NCBI GenBank assembly: GCA_029245025.1
Contig: JAQWQC010000006.1
Span: 62,001 to 126,000, forward strand
Length of the DNA stretch: 64,000 bases
Reading direction: 5' to 3'
Source: Rhodospirillaceae bacterium
GTDB taxonomy: Bacteria; Pseudomonadota; Alphaproteobacteria; Rhodospirillales; Rhodospirillaceae
Within the stretch, counting starts at the first letter, position 1. Every line of letters begins with the position of its first letter. The notes under the pieces were generated by a model. It was not told where the DNA came from, did not search any database, and worked only from the letters and a program-made list of their open reading frames with translations. The translations under genes and the position numbers were made by a program. Of this stretch, positions 8,948 to 18,219 are shown piece after piece.

Positions 8948-10141
8948 CTATGCTCCCGCATACATGTAGTCGCGGGTCAGCGGTACAGCCTCCAACTTGG
9001 GGCTCATCTGAATATGGAAATTGACGTGATAGGCGTGATGGAAACTTGATTCCGCACTGGCCATGAAGAATTCCCACATCCGGCAAAAGCGAGCGTCATA
9101 GATTTTTTCCATTTCGTCACGGTGGTCCATGAACCGGCGGCGCCATTCCCTAAGCGTATAGGCATAGTGAAGCCGCAAGGTTTCAACATCTGTAATGTAA
9201 AAACCAGCCTTCTCAACGTGAGGAACAATCTCAGATAGAGCGGGGGCGTACCCACCGGGAAAGATGTATTTCAATGTCCATGAGTCAGACGCGCCGGGAC
9301 CGTCGGACCGGCCGATGGTGTGCAGCAAGGCTACTCCATCATCGACCAAAAGTTCCCGCATGGTCTTAAAGAAGGTGCGGTACATCGGCAGGCCGACATG
9401 CTCGAACATACCGACCGAAACAATACGATCAAACGTACCTTCAACTTCGCGATAATCTTTGTATAGAAACTTAATCGCATCTCCAGCGTCAGCTTCCTCG
9501 GCGCGCCGATTGGCCACCTTGAGTTGTTCTTCAGATAAGCTGATCCCGGTCACGTTGACGCCATGGCGCTGATGCAGAGCCAGTCCGAGACCACCCCAAC
9601 CGCAGCCGACATCCAACACGGACATCCCCGGCTCCAAACACAACTTGGTTGCAATGTGATCAACCTTGTTGCGTTGAGCCTGCCCTAACGTATCGTTAGG
9701 CGAGCGGTAGTAGGCCATGGAGTAATGCATGTCCTCATCAAGAAAGCGCTCGTACAAGGTTGAAGACAGGTCGTAGTGATGGGCCACATTTTTGGCAGCA
9801 CGAGAGATGGGATTGTAGGTTCGCAACAGGCCACCAAATCGCTCGATAGATTTTAGTGTCCGGGCGGCCCAATGACCATGAGTCGACCGAATATTCGACA
9901 TTACCAGATCAAGCATGTCGAATAGATTACCGTCCTCGACCGTCAGAGTGCCATCCATATAGCCCTCGCCGGCATAAAGTGCCGGATTGAGGAACAGTTT
10001 CGTGCCCAAATTGGGGTCATGAAAGGTCACAGTGACCTTGGGGTCAGACCCAGTCCCGACGTCATGACGGCGGCCGGCGTGATCGATAATGACTAAGGTC
10101 CCTCTTTTCATGAGGGGTTTGAGAAATCGGGCAAAAAGCAC
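8948..10141 (-). CDS. cfa: Cyclopropane-fatty-acyl-phospholipid synthase
   Basis: The 397-residue SAM-dependent methyltransferase adds a methylene bridge to unsaturated acyl chains of membrane phospholipids. The N-terminal lipid-binding part (about 1-120) includes FHDPNLGTKLFLNPALYAGE. The SAM site is VLDVGCGWGG (residues 175-184). Further family landmarks are FEHVG, the segment IFPGGYAPALSEI and TLREWRRRF near the C-terminus. Length and order match Cfa. It is encoded alone; its start faces the monooxygenase gene across about 107 bp. Confidence 0.93.
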   Translation of the reverse strand: MLFARFLKPLMKRGTLVIIDHAGRRHDVGTGSDPKVTVTFHDPNLGTKLFLNPALYAGEGYMDGTLTVEDGNLFDMLDLVMSNIRSTHGHWAARTLKSIERFGGLLRTYNPISRAAKNVAHHYDLSSTLYERFLDEDMHYSMAYYRSPNDTLGQAQRNKVDHIATKLCLEPGMSVLDVGCGWGGLGLALHQRHGVNVTGISLSEEQLKVANRRAEEADAGDAIKFLYKDYREVEGTFDRIVSVGMFEHVGLPMYRTFFKTMRELLVDDGVALLHTIGRSDGPGASDSWTLKYIFPGGYAPALSEIVPHVEKAGFYITDVETLRLHYAYTLREWRRRFMDHRDEMEKIYDARFCRMWEFFMASAESSFHHAYHVNFHIQMSPKLEAVPLTRDYMYAGA

Positions 10142-10248
10142 AGCAGTGGCTCCAGGGATCGTGATCGAACAAATATTTGTTAGAGTATTTCACAAAGCGC
10201 GGCGAATATCCGCCGCCAGTCATTCACAGGCACGTTGGATTTTCGATA

Positions 10249-11460
10249 ATGGCAGACCTTAACCCTTCCGACCATGAGCGCGTCATCATTGTCGGGGCAG
10301 GGCCAGTAGGGCTAGTTGCGGCTTTGCGGCTCGCCCGCGCGAATATTCCCGTGATTGTTCTTGAAGCCGCTGATCTGCCCCATGCCGAACCCCGCGCCTC
10401 GACCTTTCACCCTCCTACAGTTGATCTCTTAGACGAACTTGGCCTCGGCGAACGGCTCGTTGCCCTCGGGCGGCCAGCACCCACCTGGCAATACTGCATG
10501 TTTGAAACCGGAGACCGGGCGGTGTTTGACCTCAGCGTGCTGGCCAAGGACACCAATCACCCATATCGCCTGCAGTGTGAACAACTGAATCTAGTGATCG
10601 AAGCCGGCAAGATGCTGGAAGCGGAGCAACCGGGCGTTCTTATTCACAAAGCCAATGTGACCAAGGTCGGTCAAAGCGAAACGGGTGTTGTTGTCGATGT
10701 CGACATTGAAGGTGAAAAAACACGACTGGACGGGCTTTGGCTGATCGGCGCTGATGGCGCCAGCAGTGTGGTGCGCAAGGATCTCGGCCTGGCTTTCAAT
10801 GGGGAAACCTATCCGACAACATCCATATCCATTGGCACGCCCTTTCCCTTTGAAAGGCACATCGATGGTCTTTGTGGGGTTAACTATTTCTGGGCTGACG
10901 GCTGGTCGTTCAGCATGTTTCAAACCAAAAATATGTGGCGGGTCGGCTACTCGCCGCCAGTACACATGAATGATGAAACAGCGATCTCGGATGAAGAGGT
11001 CCAGTCCCGGTTGTCCCGCATTCTACCTGGTGCCGGGCCCTTCGAGATTGTCACGGCGCGCCTCTATAGCGTGCACCGCCGCTTGGTCGAGAGCATGCGG
11101 GTCGGCCGGATTCTATTGGCCGGTGATGCCGCACACTTAAATAGCCCGTCCGGCGGGTTTGGCATGAATGGGGGCGTCCATGATGCCTTCAATCTCACCG
11201 ACAAATTAATTCGTGTGTGGAATGGAGAGGATGGCCGTCTTCTCGATCTTTACGCCAGACAACGCCACCTCGCCGCCAGCGCCGATATACAGAAAACATC
11301 AGATGCCAATCACAAACGGCACCGCGAAAAAGACACCTCGAAACGCAAAGCGGCTCTCAAGGAGATGCAAGATATCATTGCAGATGATGCAAGGGCGTAT
11401 AAATTTTTAAGGGAGTCCTCACTGATGGACTCGATCGAACAGGCCAATGCTATTACGTAG
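10249..11460 (+). CDS. FAD-dependent monooxygenase (class A, MhpA/PheA-like)
   Basis: The 403-residue flavoprotein hydroxylase uses NAD(P)H and O2, typically on phenolic substrates. The FAD-binding GxGxxG is VGAGPVG (residues 15-21), and the second flavin motif is ILLAGDAAHLNSPSGGFGMN. Family members such as MhpA run to 550 residues with a C-terminal thioredoxin-like domain; this one lacks it and ends in a charged helix. I chose the ATG at 10249 because VIIVGAGPVG begins ten residues later, as usual; a TTG at 10177 would add 24 unlike residues. The substrate is unknown. Confidence 0.85.
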   Translation: MADLNPSDHERVIIVGAGPVGLVAALRLARANIPVIVLEAADLPHAEPRASTFHPPTVDLLDELGLGERLVALGRPAPTWQYCMFETGDRAVFDLSVLAKDTNHPYRLQCEQLNLVIEAGKMLEAEQPGVLIHKANVTKVGQSETGVVVDVDIEGEKTRLDGLWLIGADGASSVVRKDLGLAFNGETYPTTSISIGTPFPFERHIDGLCGVNYFWADGWSFSMFQTKNMWRVGYSPPVHMNDETAISDEEVQSRLSRILPGAGPFEIVTARLYSVHRRLVESMRVGRILLAGDAAHLNSPSGGFGMNGGVHDAFNLTDKLIRVWNGEDGRLLDLYARQRHLAASADIQKTSDANHKRHREKDTSKRKAALKEMQDIIADDARAYKFLRESSLMDSIEQANAIT

Positions 11461-11489
11461 AGTTTGGGCGTCCCGCCTATTGGGTTTGC

Positions 11490-12041
11490 TTACGCTGTGT
11501 ATGCGCCTGGGCGAGATCTTAAGGGTTGCGCTAATTCGAAGTAATTCTCATCGGTAAACGGCAATTCTTCTCCGGTCTCAGAGTCCCGTAAACTGCGGCG
11601 AACGACCGGCAGGGTTCTATAATGCACATGCAACGCCATTGATCTCTGAGCACCCGAATTGCCGACTGCATGAATTACATCGGATGTGAGAAACACTAAG
11701 TCTCCGGCAGTGTATGTGCGGGTTAGGGTTGCCTGAGGCTTACCCTGACGTGATCTAAAATAAGCCGCCGATTCTGCTCCACTGCACAGTGCGATCGTGG
11801 TCGCCATGTTGTGATTTTGCGGTGAGTATCTGAGATTAGGAATTAATTGAATAAGGAGAATCGTGATGCTGTTGTCCGCATGCAACATCACCTCTTCGTC
11901 ATCATATTGTGGAAGAGCGGCGGCCGCTGAAACGTGGTTGCTCAACTCGTATCGCAACTAGACACTAACATAAACAGCACAAGTCAGCTCACCTCGGGCC
12001 TGCTCACAGTCCTCCACAAATCGATTGAGATCGAAGACCAA
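11490..12041 (-). pseudogene. Cysteine-dioxygenase-type cupin gene broken by an in-frame TAG
   Basis: The minus frame downstream of 11957 encodes a cupin core: IPNLRYSPQNHNMATTIAL, then GDLVFLTSDVIHAVGNSG and MALHVHYRTLP, as in predicted cysteine-dioxygenase-like cupins. The codon before it (11958-11960) is TAG. Upstream in the same frame come VFDLNRFVEDCEQARGE and CAVYVSV, which look like the family's N-terminal helix region. A full gene would start near the TTG at 12041. The usual first metal-ligand motif (P-H-x-H) reads P-Q-N-H, another sign of decay. Initiation after the stop, at TTG 11957, would give a headless protein. Confidence 0.6.
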
Positions 12042-12249
12042 AACTGTCGCCCCTGCCGTAGTCTTTTTATCTTCACTGAGAGTATTTTGACTGCCCCCGT
12101 TTCGAAAATGGCATCACCATGGTCCCTATTGGCAAGCCCCTCAGATACTCAACCTTTAGACGTAGCGAAAGAAAAATTATCGCACGACCGCTTTACCAAC
12201 ATCGACCAGCAGCGGTACTGTAGTAGACCTTTTAATCCGGGAGAGGGCC

Positions 12250-13434
12250 ATGTTTTATCAAGAGCCACATGCCGTACTACCGCAATCGTCTGTGAATGAA
12301 CAAGCGCGGCAAGATTTCCTCAATCAACTCGGCAAACACGTTCTCAATGAAATCACACCCGGCAACGCTGCAGCCTATCAGCGGCGGGTCTTGCCAAAGA
12401 TCAAAGCCGAGAAAGGCCGAGATCCACAAAGCCGTCACGAAATACGCAAGGAGATGGTGCGCGATCCCTATTATCAGATGACCAGTTCATTCCAACGCAC
12501 CGTTCAGGAAATGATGTGGAATGCGGTCGACGATACAATTCAGCGGCAGCTGCCAGACTTAATTGCCACGGCAAGAACCATTCGGGATGGCGACACGCTT
12601 GGGTCTTTGCACCTGGAAGCGGATTTCGAAATCCCATCATACGTGGCCGATAACGATCATCATTGCATGCCCGGTGGATACTCGGGCGACCTAGTCGATG
12701 ACGACATCACCGCTGGGGCGCTGTACGACAAAGGCGCCTTTATCTACACACAAGGCCTTTTCGGACCGCGCATGGATGGCATTGGAAAAGCCACAGCCTT
12801 AATGGTGGCCCGCACCTTCCCCGACCTAAAACCGCAAAAAATTCTTGAGATTGGCTGTACCGCTGGTGGCTCGACCACCGGTCTAAAATCGGCATTCCCT
12901 GACGCAGAGCTTCACGCCATCGACGTTGGACCCGCCGTGCTTCGGTATGCCCATGCCAGAGCAGAAAGCATGGGGGTCGCGATACATTTCCATCAGATGA
13001 ATGGCGAAGCGATGACCTTTGAAGGCGAAAGCTTCGATCTGGTGAATTGCCCAGCGTCTTTCCACGAGATGTCGCGCAGCGCCGTCTATAACGTGTTCAA
13101 AGAGGCCCATCGCGTCTTAAAGCCAGGTGGCGTATTTTTGCTGTCCGAATTGCCGCCATACGAAGGGGTAGACCCCTGGACCCAATTCGTCCGCGATTGG
13201 GATACCTACAATAACAACGAACCCTTTTGGGGCGCCGTGCATGAAATGGATTTCTCTGACGTCGCAGAAACCGCTGGTTTTGACCGGGACGACTATTGGC
13301 AAGGCAACGGACCCGGCATCGCCGAAGCCAATCAATTGACCGGTGCAGTGGAAGTGCAGAACAAAAAGTTCATGGGCTCTACCCGAGGTGGTGGCAAGGC
13401 TTGGTACGCCTACATAACCAAACGCGAATCCTGA
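12250..13434 (+). CDS. SAM-dependent methyltransferase with novel helical N-domain, paralogue 1
   Basis: The 394-residue protein has a helical N-terminal domain (about 1-125), a motif DNDHHCMPGGY (135-144), then a class I Rossmann SAM domain with ILEIGCTAGGST (198-209), acidic AIDVG and RVLKPGG (288-294). A distinctive DWDTYNNNEPFW lies at 316-327. The substrate is unknown. Two paralogues (17035 and the minus-strand 31821) keep all these parts. GGGAGAGGG upstream fixes the ATG at 12250. It starts a + strand run that includes a bicupin, a tandem hydrolase and a flavoprotein oxidase. Confidence 0.8.
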   Translation: MFYQEPHAVLPQSSVNEQARQDFLNQLGKHVLNEITPGNAAAYQRRVLPKIKAEKGRDPQSRHEIRKEMVRDPYYQMTSSFQRTVQEMMWNAVDDTIQRQLPDLIATARTIRDGDTLGSLHLEADFEIPSYVADNDHHCMPGGYSGDLVDDDITAGALYDKGAFIYTQGLFGPRMDGIGKATALMVARTFPDLKPQKILEIGCTAGGSTTGLKSAFPDAELHAIDVGPAVLRYAHARAESMGVAIHFHQMNGEAMTFEGESFDLVNCPASFHEMSRSAVYNVFKEAHRVLKPGGVFLLSELPPYEGVDPWTQFVRDWDTYNNNEPFWGAVHEMDFSDVAETAGFDRDDYWQGNGPGIAEANQLTGAVEVQNKKFMGSTRGGGKAWYAYITKRES

Positions 13435-13447
13435 ACACTCACGCCTC

Positions 13448-13774
13448 ATGACCGATAAGATCACCACGCCCCGGCCGGCCCAAGGCAAACGCCCGCAGTA
13501 CTTCGATGATCCCAACATGGACCAGATGCATGCCATGATCATCGCTTTGGCAACCGAGGTATCGGTCCTCACAGATCGGTTTGATACCATCGAACGCGTT
13601 CTCGACGAAAAAGGAACAGTCAGCCGTTCAGACATTGAGAATTGGCAGCCCGGTGAAAAAGCGTGGGAAGAACGCAGAGACCAGAGAGAACAATTAATCC
13701 GCCGCCTGTTTCGGACCGTGCGTGAAGCCCGCACCACACTGGAAAGACAAGTCGATCAAACGGTCGACGAGTAA
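13448..13774 (+). CDS. Small charged coiled-coil protein, unknown function
   Basis: The 108-residue cytoplasmic protein has no signal peptide or membrane segment. Residues about 25-60 (IIALATEVSVLTDRFDTIE) and 75-105 (EQLIRRLFRTVREARTTLE) have heptad-like spacing typical of coiled coils. A Trp-bearing linker ENWQPGEKAWEE joins them. It lies 13 bp after the methyltransferase and 14 bp before the bicupin, so it is probably co-transcribed with both. I do not recognise the family. Confidence 0.7.
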   Translation: MTDKITTPRPAQGKRPQYFDDPNMDQMHAMIIALATEVSVLTDRFDTIERVLDEKGTVSRSDIENWQPGEKAWEERRDQREQLIRRLFRTVREARTTLERQVDQTVDE

Positions 13775-13788
13775 AGAGGACAACGGGA

Positions 13789-14637
13789 ATGCCACGGCCC
13801 CACATCGAATTCATACAGTGCCAGGCTGTCGCGTGGCGCCCGTTGGGCGATGACACCGCGCGCCCTTGTACTGAGGCAAAGCCTCTCAGTTACGATGAGG
13901 CATCCAAAGCCGTTACAGTCATTTTGCGCTACCCGCCGGGGTGGACCCTTGAACAAGATCATTACGTCGATAGCGACGAAGAGCTTTTTGTTTTGTCTGG
14001 CGCCTTGACGATTAACAGCACGACATATGAAGAGGGCGACTACGCCTATTTTCCGGCTGGATTTCAACGTGCGTCTATGACGTCGAGCGAAGGTGCCGAC
14101 GTGATAACATTTTTCGAAGGGGCACATCAGCGGGTCCAAGGGTTTGCGCCAAGCGGACTGTACGACAGCACCAAATTTGTCGAGCGCATTCCGACTAAGT
14201 CCGTAACGTGGGGCAGCGCCACCGACCCCAAAGTCGCCGCGCCAGGCGTGAAACGATTAGGTTTACGCCAAGACCCAGATACGGGCGATACCACCTGGAT
14301 GTTGGATATCGATGAAACCGGTATGACGGGAGAGGTCAACCGGCTTGAAACTCATCCTGTAGTCGAAGAAGTGTTCCTACTATCCGGCGAGTTTCACATG
14401 CCAATGGGTGTCCTGAAAAAGGGGGCCTACTTTTGGCGTCCGCCAGGTATTCCCCACGGACCGGTGGGCACCAACACGGGCGCTTTAGGTTTGTTCCGTT
14501 GCAAGGGTGGTCCACTGACGACGGAATGGTCCGATGACGCCCATCCGGTTCAATGGGACGCGCCCTATAAGCCGATTCTTCCCGATAAGCTGGCGGCAAG
14601 CCTACTGCCCGATTACGACCCCTCTCTGCCTTACTGA
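13789..14637 (+). CDS. Bicupin protein (ChrR/DUF4437-like cupins)
   Basis: The 282-residue protein has two cupin barrels. In the first, HYVDSDEELFVLSGAL carries the H-x(n)-E pattern and YAYFPAGF is the second motif. In the second, VEEVFLLSGEF and GAYFWRPPGIPHGP match cupin motifs 1 and 2, with the terminal His. Such bicupins bind a metal and often act as dioxygenases, isomerases or lyases on small carboxylates or phenols; the substrate here is not evident. GAGGACAACGGGA precedes the start. It is in the same run as the methyltransferase at 12250. Confidence 0.8.
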   Translation: MPRPHIEFIQCQAVAWRPLGDDTARPCTEAKPLSYDEASKAVTVILRYPPGWTLEQDHYVDSDEELFVLSGALTINSTTYEEGDYAYFPAGFQRASMTSSEGADVITFFEGAHQRVQGFAPSGLYDSTKFVERIPTKSVTWGSATDPKVAAPGVKRLGLRQDPDTGDTTWMLDIDETGMTGEVNRLETHPVVEEVFLLSGEFHMPMGVLKKGAYFWRPPGIPHGPVGTNTGALGLFRCKGGPLTTEWSDDAHPVQWDAPYKPILPDKLAASLLPDYDPSLPY

Positions 14638-14735
14638 TCGCTGTCTGCGATGATTTCGACCGCTAACCCCACGTGACACTCGCACCCGAGGGCGGAGAAC
14701 GCTAGTCTGCTCCTTCACGTTTGAGGGAGCACATC

Positions 14736-16433
14736 ATGTCGGCCAAAGTTCGCAAGGGTTTCGTTAATGTTGGGGCCGGCCAGGTCCATTATCGGGCGGC
14801 AGGCTCAGGCCCGCCGGTTATTCTTTTGCACGATTCCCCTCGCTCGTCAGTTCTGCATGAACCATTGGTCGAACACTTCTCAGACCGCTTCACAACCATC
14901 GCCATAGATACACCGGGATACGGCAATTCGACGGCACTCCCTCCCGAACCTCGACCAGAGATTGGAGATTTCTCTGGCGCTTTAGCAGAGACAATTCTCG
15001 GATTTGGCGTTGAGCGCTGTCCCGTATACGGCTTTCATACCAGTTCGAAAATCTTGCTGGACTTCGCTGCCAATCATCCTGAGCGCGTCGCAGTCGCGAT
15101 CATGGACGGATTGTCCTTACCCGCTGGTGATACGGATCACGCCTTCATCAACAGCTATATGCGTCCGTTTAAGGTAACGGATACAGGCAGCTATTTAGGT
15201 GAAGAATGGACTCGGGTGCGGGACTTCCAACGCTGGTTCCCGTGGTTTGCCAAGTCAGAGGCAACCCGATTGCCGATGGCCCAACGCGACATGAAATATA
15301 TGCAGGCCTACAGTATGGACCTGTTCATGGCCGGGCCGCATTTCTCCGATGCCTATTCAGCCGCCATGCGTTACAAGGCTGTGCCTGTGGTGCCGACATT
15401 GTCTGCACGCTGCGTGTTCATGGCCCGGGAAGATGACGTGCTCTACGCCTTCCTTGATTCTCTGCCCGACCCCCTGCCAGATGGCAGCACCATTGAACGC
15501 TTGTCGCCAGATCGCGATGCCTGGAAAGCGCGGCTGGGCGAGCTCTTCAACGAATATGCCGACCACAATGGTGCGGGCGATTTCTCTCCGCCCGATCCCT
15601 TGAAGGACCCACTTGGTGGCGGGGCTGTCACCCGGGGCTATGTCGACACGGGAGCTGGTCAAATCTTGGTTCGCCGCGCTGGCCGAGGCAGCGGTACGCC
15701 TATCGTATATTTACACGACCTGCCGGGCAGTTCCCGGGCCGATGAAACGTTCTTGAAAGCCCTTGGCCAGGGTCGTCCAGTTTTTGGTTTAGATCTGCCG
15801 GGCTGCAATGACTCCGACCCACTGGCAAAACCAAACGCGGGCTCTTATGCCACCGCTCTCATCACCGCATTAGATGCACTCGGCCTGGACCAAGTCGACT
15901 TGGTTGCGGACGGGATGAGCACACCGCTCGCCCTTGCATTGGCAGGTCAGGCGGGTAACCGCTTGCAACATCTTATCCTTGATGGTGTCGCCCTTCCCGA
16001 CTCAGATTTAAGCGCGGAAATGAAAGTGAACTACCTACCGGACCTACGCCCACAACTAGATGGCACGCACTTGCACCGCTGTTGGCACATGCTGCGTGAT
16101 CAAGCAGTGCATTGGCCTTGGTATGACGGTGGCGTTGGCGCGATCCGCAAGATCACTCCAGACATAGAACCACAGAATTTGTATATGCGGCTTGTTGATA
16201 CGCTGAAACAATGGGATCACGCCGGTGACGCAATCGCCGCCGCACTGAGTGTAGACGGCAAGTCCAGTCTAAAAGATGTGTCGGCTCCAACGCTGGTGTT
16301 CGAGACAGAAAATGATGTGCGATACCGCTGGACAAGTGATGCTGTTGATGGCTTGGCCAACGGAACCACTGCCGCACGGCCGGCGGACCCAACAGCGAGG
16401 GCCAGGGCCATTCTCGGATTCCTAGCGAGCTAA
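14736..16433 (+). CDS. Tandem alpha/beta-hydrolase-fold protein lacking nucleophile serines
   Basis: The 565-residue protein consists of two alpha/beta-hydrolase folds. Each begins similarly: VNVGAGQVHYRAAGSG, PPVILLHDSP in half one and YVDTGAGQILVRRAGRGSG, IVYLHDLPGSS in half two. The nucleophile elbow (usually G-x-S-x-G) reads YGFHTSS in half one, with His101 in the Ser position, and VADGMSTP in half two, with Gly393 there. Neither half has a standard serine, though some relatives do carry G-x-H-T-G. GAGGGAG precedes the ATG at 14736. It could be a lyase, an esterase using other residues, or a binding protein. Confidence 0.8.
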   Translation: MSAKVRKGFVNVGAGQVHYRAAGSGPPVILLHDSPRSSVLHEPLVEHFSDRFTTIAIDTPGYGNSTALPPEPRPEIGDFSGALAETILGFGVERCPVYGFHTSSKILLDFAANHPERVAVAIMDGLSLPAGDTDHAFINSYMRPFKVTDTGSYLGEEWTRVRDFQRWFPWFAKSEATRLPMAQRDMKYMQAYSMDLFMAGPHFSDAYSAAMRYKAVPVVPTLSARCVFMAREDDVLYAFLDSLPDPLPDGSTIERLSPDRDAWKARLGELFNEYADHNGAGDFSPPDPLKDPLGGGAVTRGYVDTGAGQILVRRAGRGSGTPIVYLHDLPGSSRADETFLKALGQGRPVFGLDLPGCNDSDPLAKPNAGSYATALITALDALGLDQVDLVADGMSTPLALALAGQAGNRLQHLILDGVALPDSDLSAEMKVNYLPDLRPQLDGTHLHRCWHMLRDQAVHWPWYDGGVGAIRKITPDIEPQNLYMRLVDTLKQWDHAGDAIAAALSVDGKSSLKDVSAPTLVFETENDVRYRWTSDAVDGLANGTTAARPADPTARARAILGFLAS

Positions 16434-16454
16434 TTGGGTACGGAGAACGGGTAG

Positions 16455-16940
16455 ATGAGCGAAGTCACCAGCACGTTGCGCCGCGCAACATTGCTGGTGC
16501 GCAACATTGACCGGTCACTCGCTTTTTATAGCGGTGTATTTGGCCTGACCGTCTACGCCGAACTTACTGTCGATATGGGACGGGTGCCCTTCTTTCCTGT
16601 CGGCGCGGAGCCCCGCAGCGGCGATGGACGTTTCATCATCCTCAAGGGTGAAAACCCACTTGTTGCCATGATCGGCCTTATGGAAATGCGCGATCCACCT
16701 CTACCGGAACCGGATCGCGACATTCGCCGCCTCGGCATTGGCAGCGTAGCCTTGGTTCTTGCGACATCAAATGCCAATGCCGCTGCGAAGGCGGTGCCAG
16801 ACCTAGGCGGCGAAATCGTTATGCCCGTGACTGAGGCCCGCAACCTTGGAGACGAGACGGGCGATTTCGTTCCGGCACGGCTGTTCATGGCCCAAGACCC
16901 AGATGGGTATTTTCTCGAAGTGTTTGAACCCCTAGCCTGA
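16455..16940 (+). CDS. VOC family protein, single domain
   Basis: The 161-residue cytoplasmic glyoxalase-fold protein starts with RRATLLVRNIDRSLAFYSG, the standard VOC opening in which His is replaced by Ala. It ends with the usual ARLFMAQDPDGYFLEVFEP, whose final Glu is the normal C-terminal metal ligand. It shares the T/ATLLVR...DPDG style with the two tandem VOC proteins at 25624 and 26610. It lies 21 bp after the tandem hydrolase, with CGGAGAACGGG before the start. The substrate is unknown. Confidence 0.8.
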   Translation: MSEVTSTLRRATLLVRNIDRSLAFYSGVFGLTVYAELTVDMGRVPFFPVGAEPRSGDGRFIILKGENPLVAMIGLMEMRDPPLPEPDRDIRRLGIGSVALVLATSNANAAAKAVPDLGGEIVMPVTEARNLGDETGDFVPARLFMAQDPDGYFLEVFEPLA

Positions 16941-17034
16941 ACGCTGCTTTCAATGCTCAGGGTTTAACGGGCACATACAATGATTTATCCTGCTTTCGAA
17001 TTATACGGCCCTTCTAAGCTGGAGCTTGGTGACG

Positions 17035-18210
17035 ATGCGTGAACAGGCCTCCCACCCGATGATGCCGGTGCCGACTCATGACGAGGCGGCCCGCACGGAT
17101 TTTGTCTACCATCTGTCGAATTTTATTCGCAGCGACATCACGCCACACAACAAAACGGTCTACGAACAAACAGTGCGCCCCGCGTTTATGAAGAGCCACG
17201 GGCGCGCACCGGAGACCCGCCAAGAAGTCCGCAAAGCCATGTTGCCAACCCGCGAATACCGCATGTCCAGCGCCCTGCAGCGGTGCTCCCAAGAAATGAT
17301 GTGGAGTTCGGTTGCTGAGACTGTCGAGCGACAGTTGCCTGACATGATCACCAATTTCCGCCATATTGCCGATGGCCCAGTCAAAGGCAGCCTGACGCTC
17401 AACCCAGACATGCCGATTCCGGCTTACCTAGATGAGAACCATCATCACTGTATGGCCGGCGGCTACCACACGGAAGTAACTGAAGACGATGTAGGCATGG
17501 GCGCTGTATATGATCGCGGCGCTTTTATTTATGTGGACGGCAATTTTGGTCCGCGCAACGATGGCCTCGGCGTCGCCCTGACAAAATACATTCAAACCCG
17601 ATTCCGGGATTTTAAACCGACCCGCATTCTCGACATGGGATGCACGGTTGGCGCCTCAACCGTTGCCCTTAAAGAGGGCTTCCCAGACGCAGGGGTGTGG
17701 GGCATCGACACCGGGGGGCCTTGCCTTCGCTATGGCCATGGACGCGCAGAACATCTCGGAGTCGCGGTCCATTTTTCTCAACAAAATGCTGAGAAAACAG
17801 ATTTTGAGAATGAGAGTTTCGACCTCGTGGTGTCTGCTGGCTTCCTGCACGAGACCGGCCGTCAGGCAACATTCAACGTGCTTAAGGAAAGTCGGCGCCT
17901 GCTGAAGCCAGGCGGCAAGATGGTCCATCAGGAGATTCAACCCTATCGCCATGAAGACCCCTGGCTTGACTTCACCCGTGATTGGGATTCCTTCAACAAC
18001 AATGAACCGTTCTGGGGCACGGTTTTGGATATGGACTTGCCTGCCGTTGCAAAATCCCATGGCTGGAGAAACGACGATGTCTTTTCAGAGATTGGGTTTG
18101 GCCCTGCTGAATCCCATAGCATCCAGCCAGAAGTGGAGGCCGAAAAAGTAATGGGTGCGTCGCGGGGTGCGCGGGGCATGAGTTATCTTTGCGGCACCAG
18201 GTCCAGTTAA
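17035..18210 (+). CDS. SAM-dependent methyltransferase with novel helical N-domain, paralogue 2
   Basis: The 391-residue paralogue of the protein at 12250 keeps every landmark: helical N-domain, DENHHHCMAGGYH, the SAM motif ILDMGCTVGAST, LLKPGGKMVH and DWDSFNNNEPFW. The ATG at 17035 has GGAG about 11 bp upstream; a TTG at 17026 is less likely. The next gene, a VAO-type FAD oxidoreductase, starts 9 bp after the stop, so the two are almost surely in one transcript. The methyl acceptor is unknown; a phenolic product of the oxidase is one possibility. Confidence 0.82.
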   Translation: MREQASHPMMPVPTHDEAARTDFVYHLSNFIRSDITPHNKTVYEQTVRPAFMKSHGRAPETRQEVRKAMLPTREYRMSSALQRCSQEMMWSSVAETVERQLPDMITNFRHIADGPVKGSLTLNPDMPIPAYLDENHHHCMAGGYHTEVTEDDVGMGAVYDRGAFIYVDGNFGPRNDGLGVALTKYIQTRFRDFKPTRILDMGCTVGASTVALKEGFPDAGVWGIDTGGPCLRYGHGRAEHLGVAVHFSQQNAEKTDFENESFDLVVSAGFLHETGRQATFNVLKESRRLLKPGGKMVHQEIQPYRHEDPWLDFTRDWDSFNNNEPFWGTVLDMDLPAVAKSHGWRNDDVFSEIGFGPAESHSIQPEVEAEKVMGASRGARGMSYLCGTRSS

Positions 18211-18219
18211 GACCCTCTC

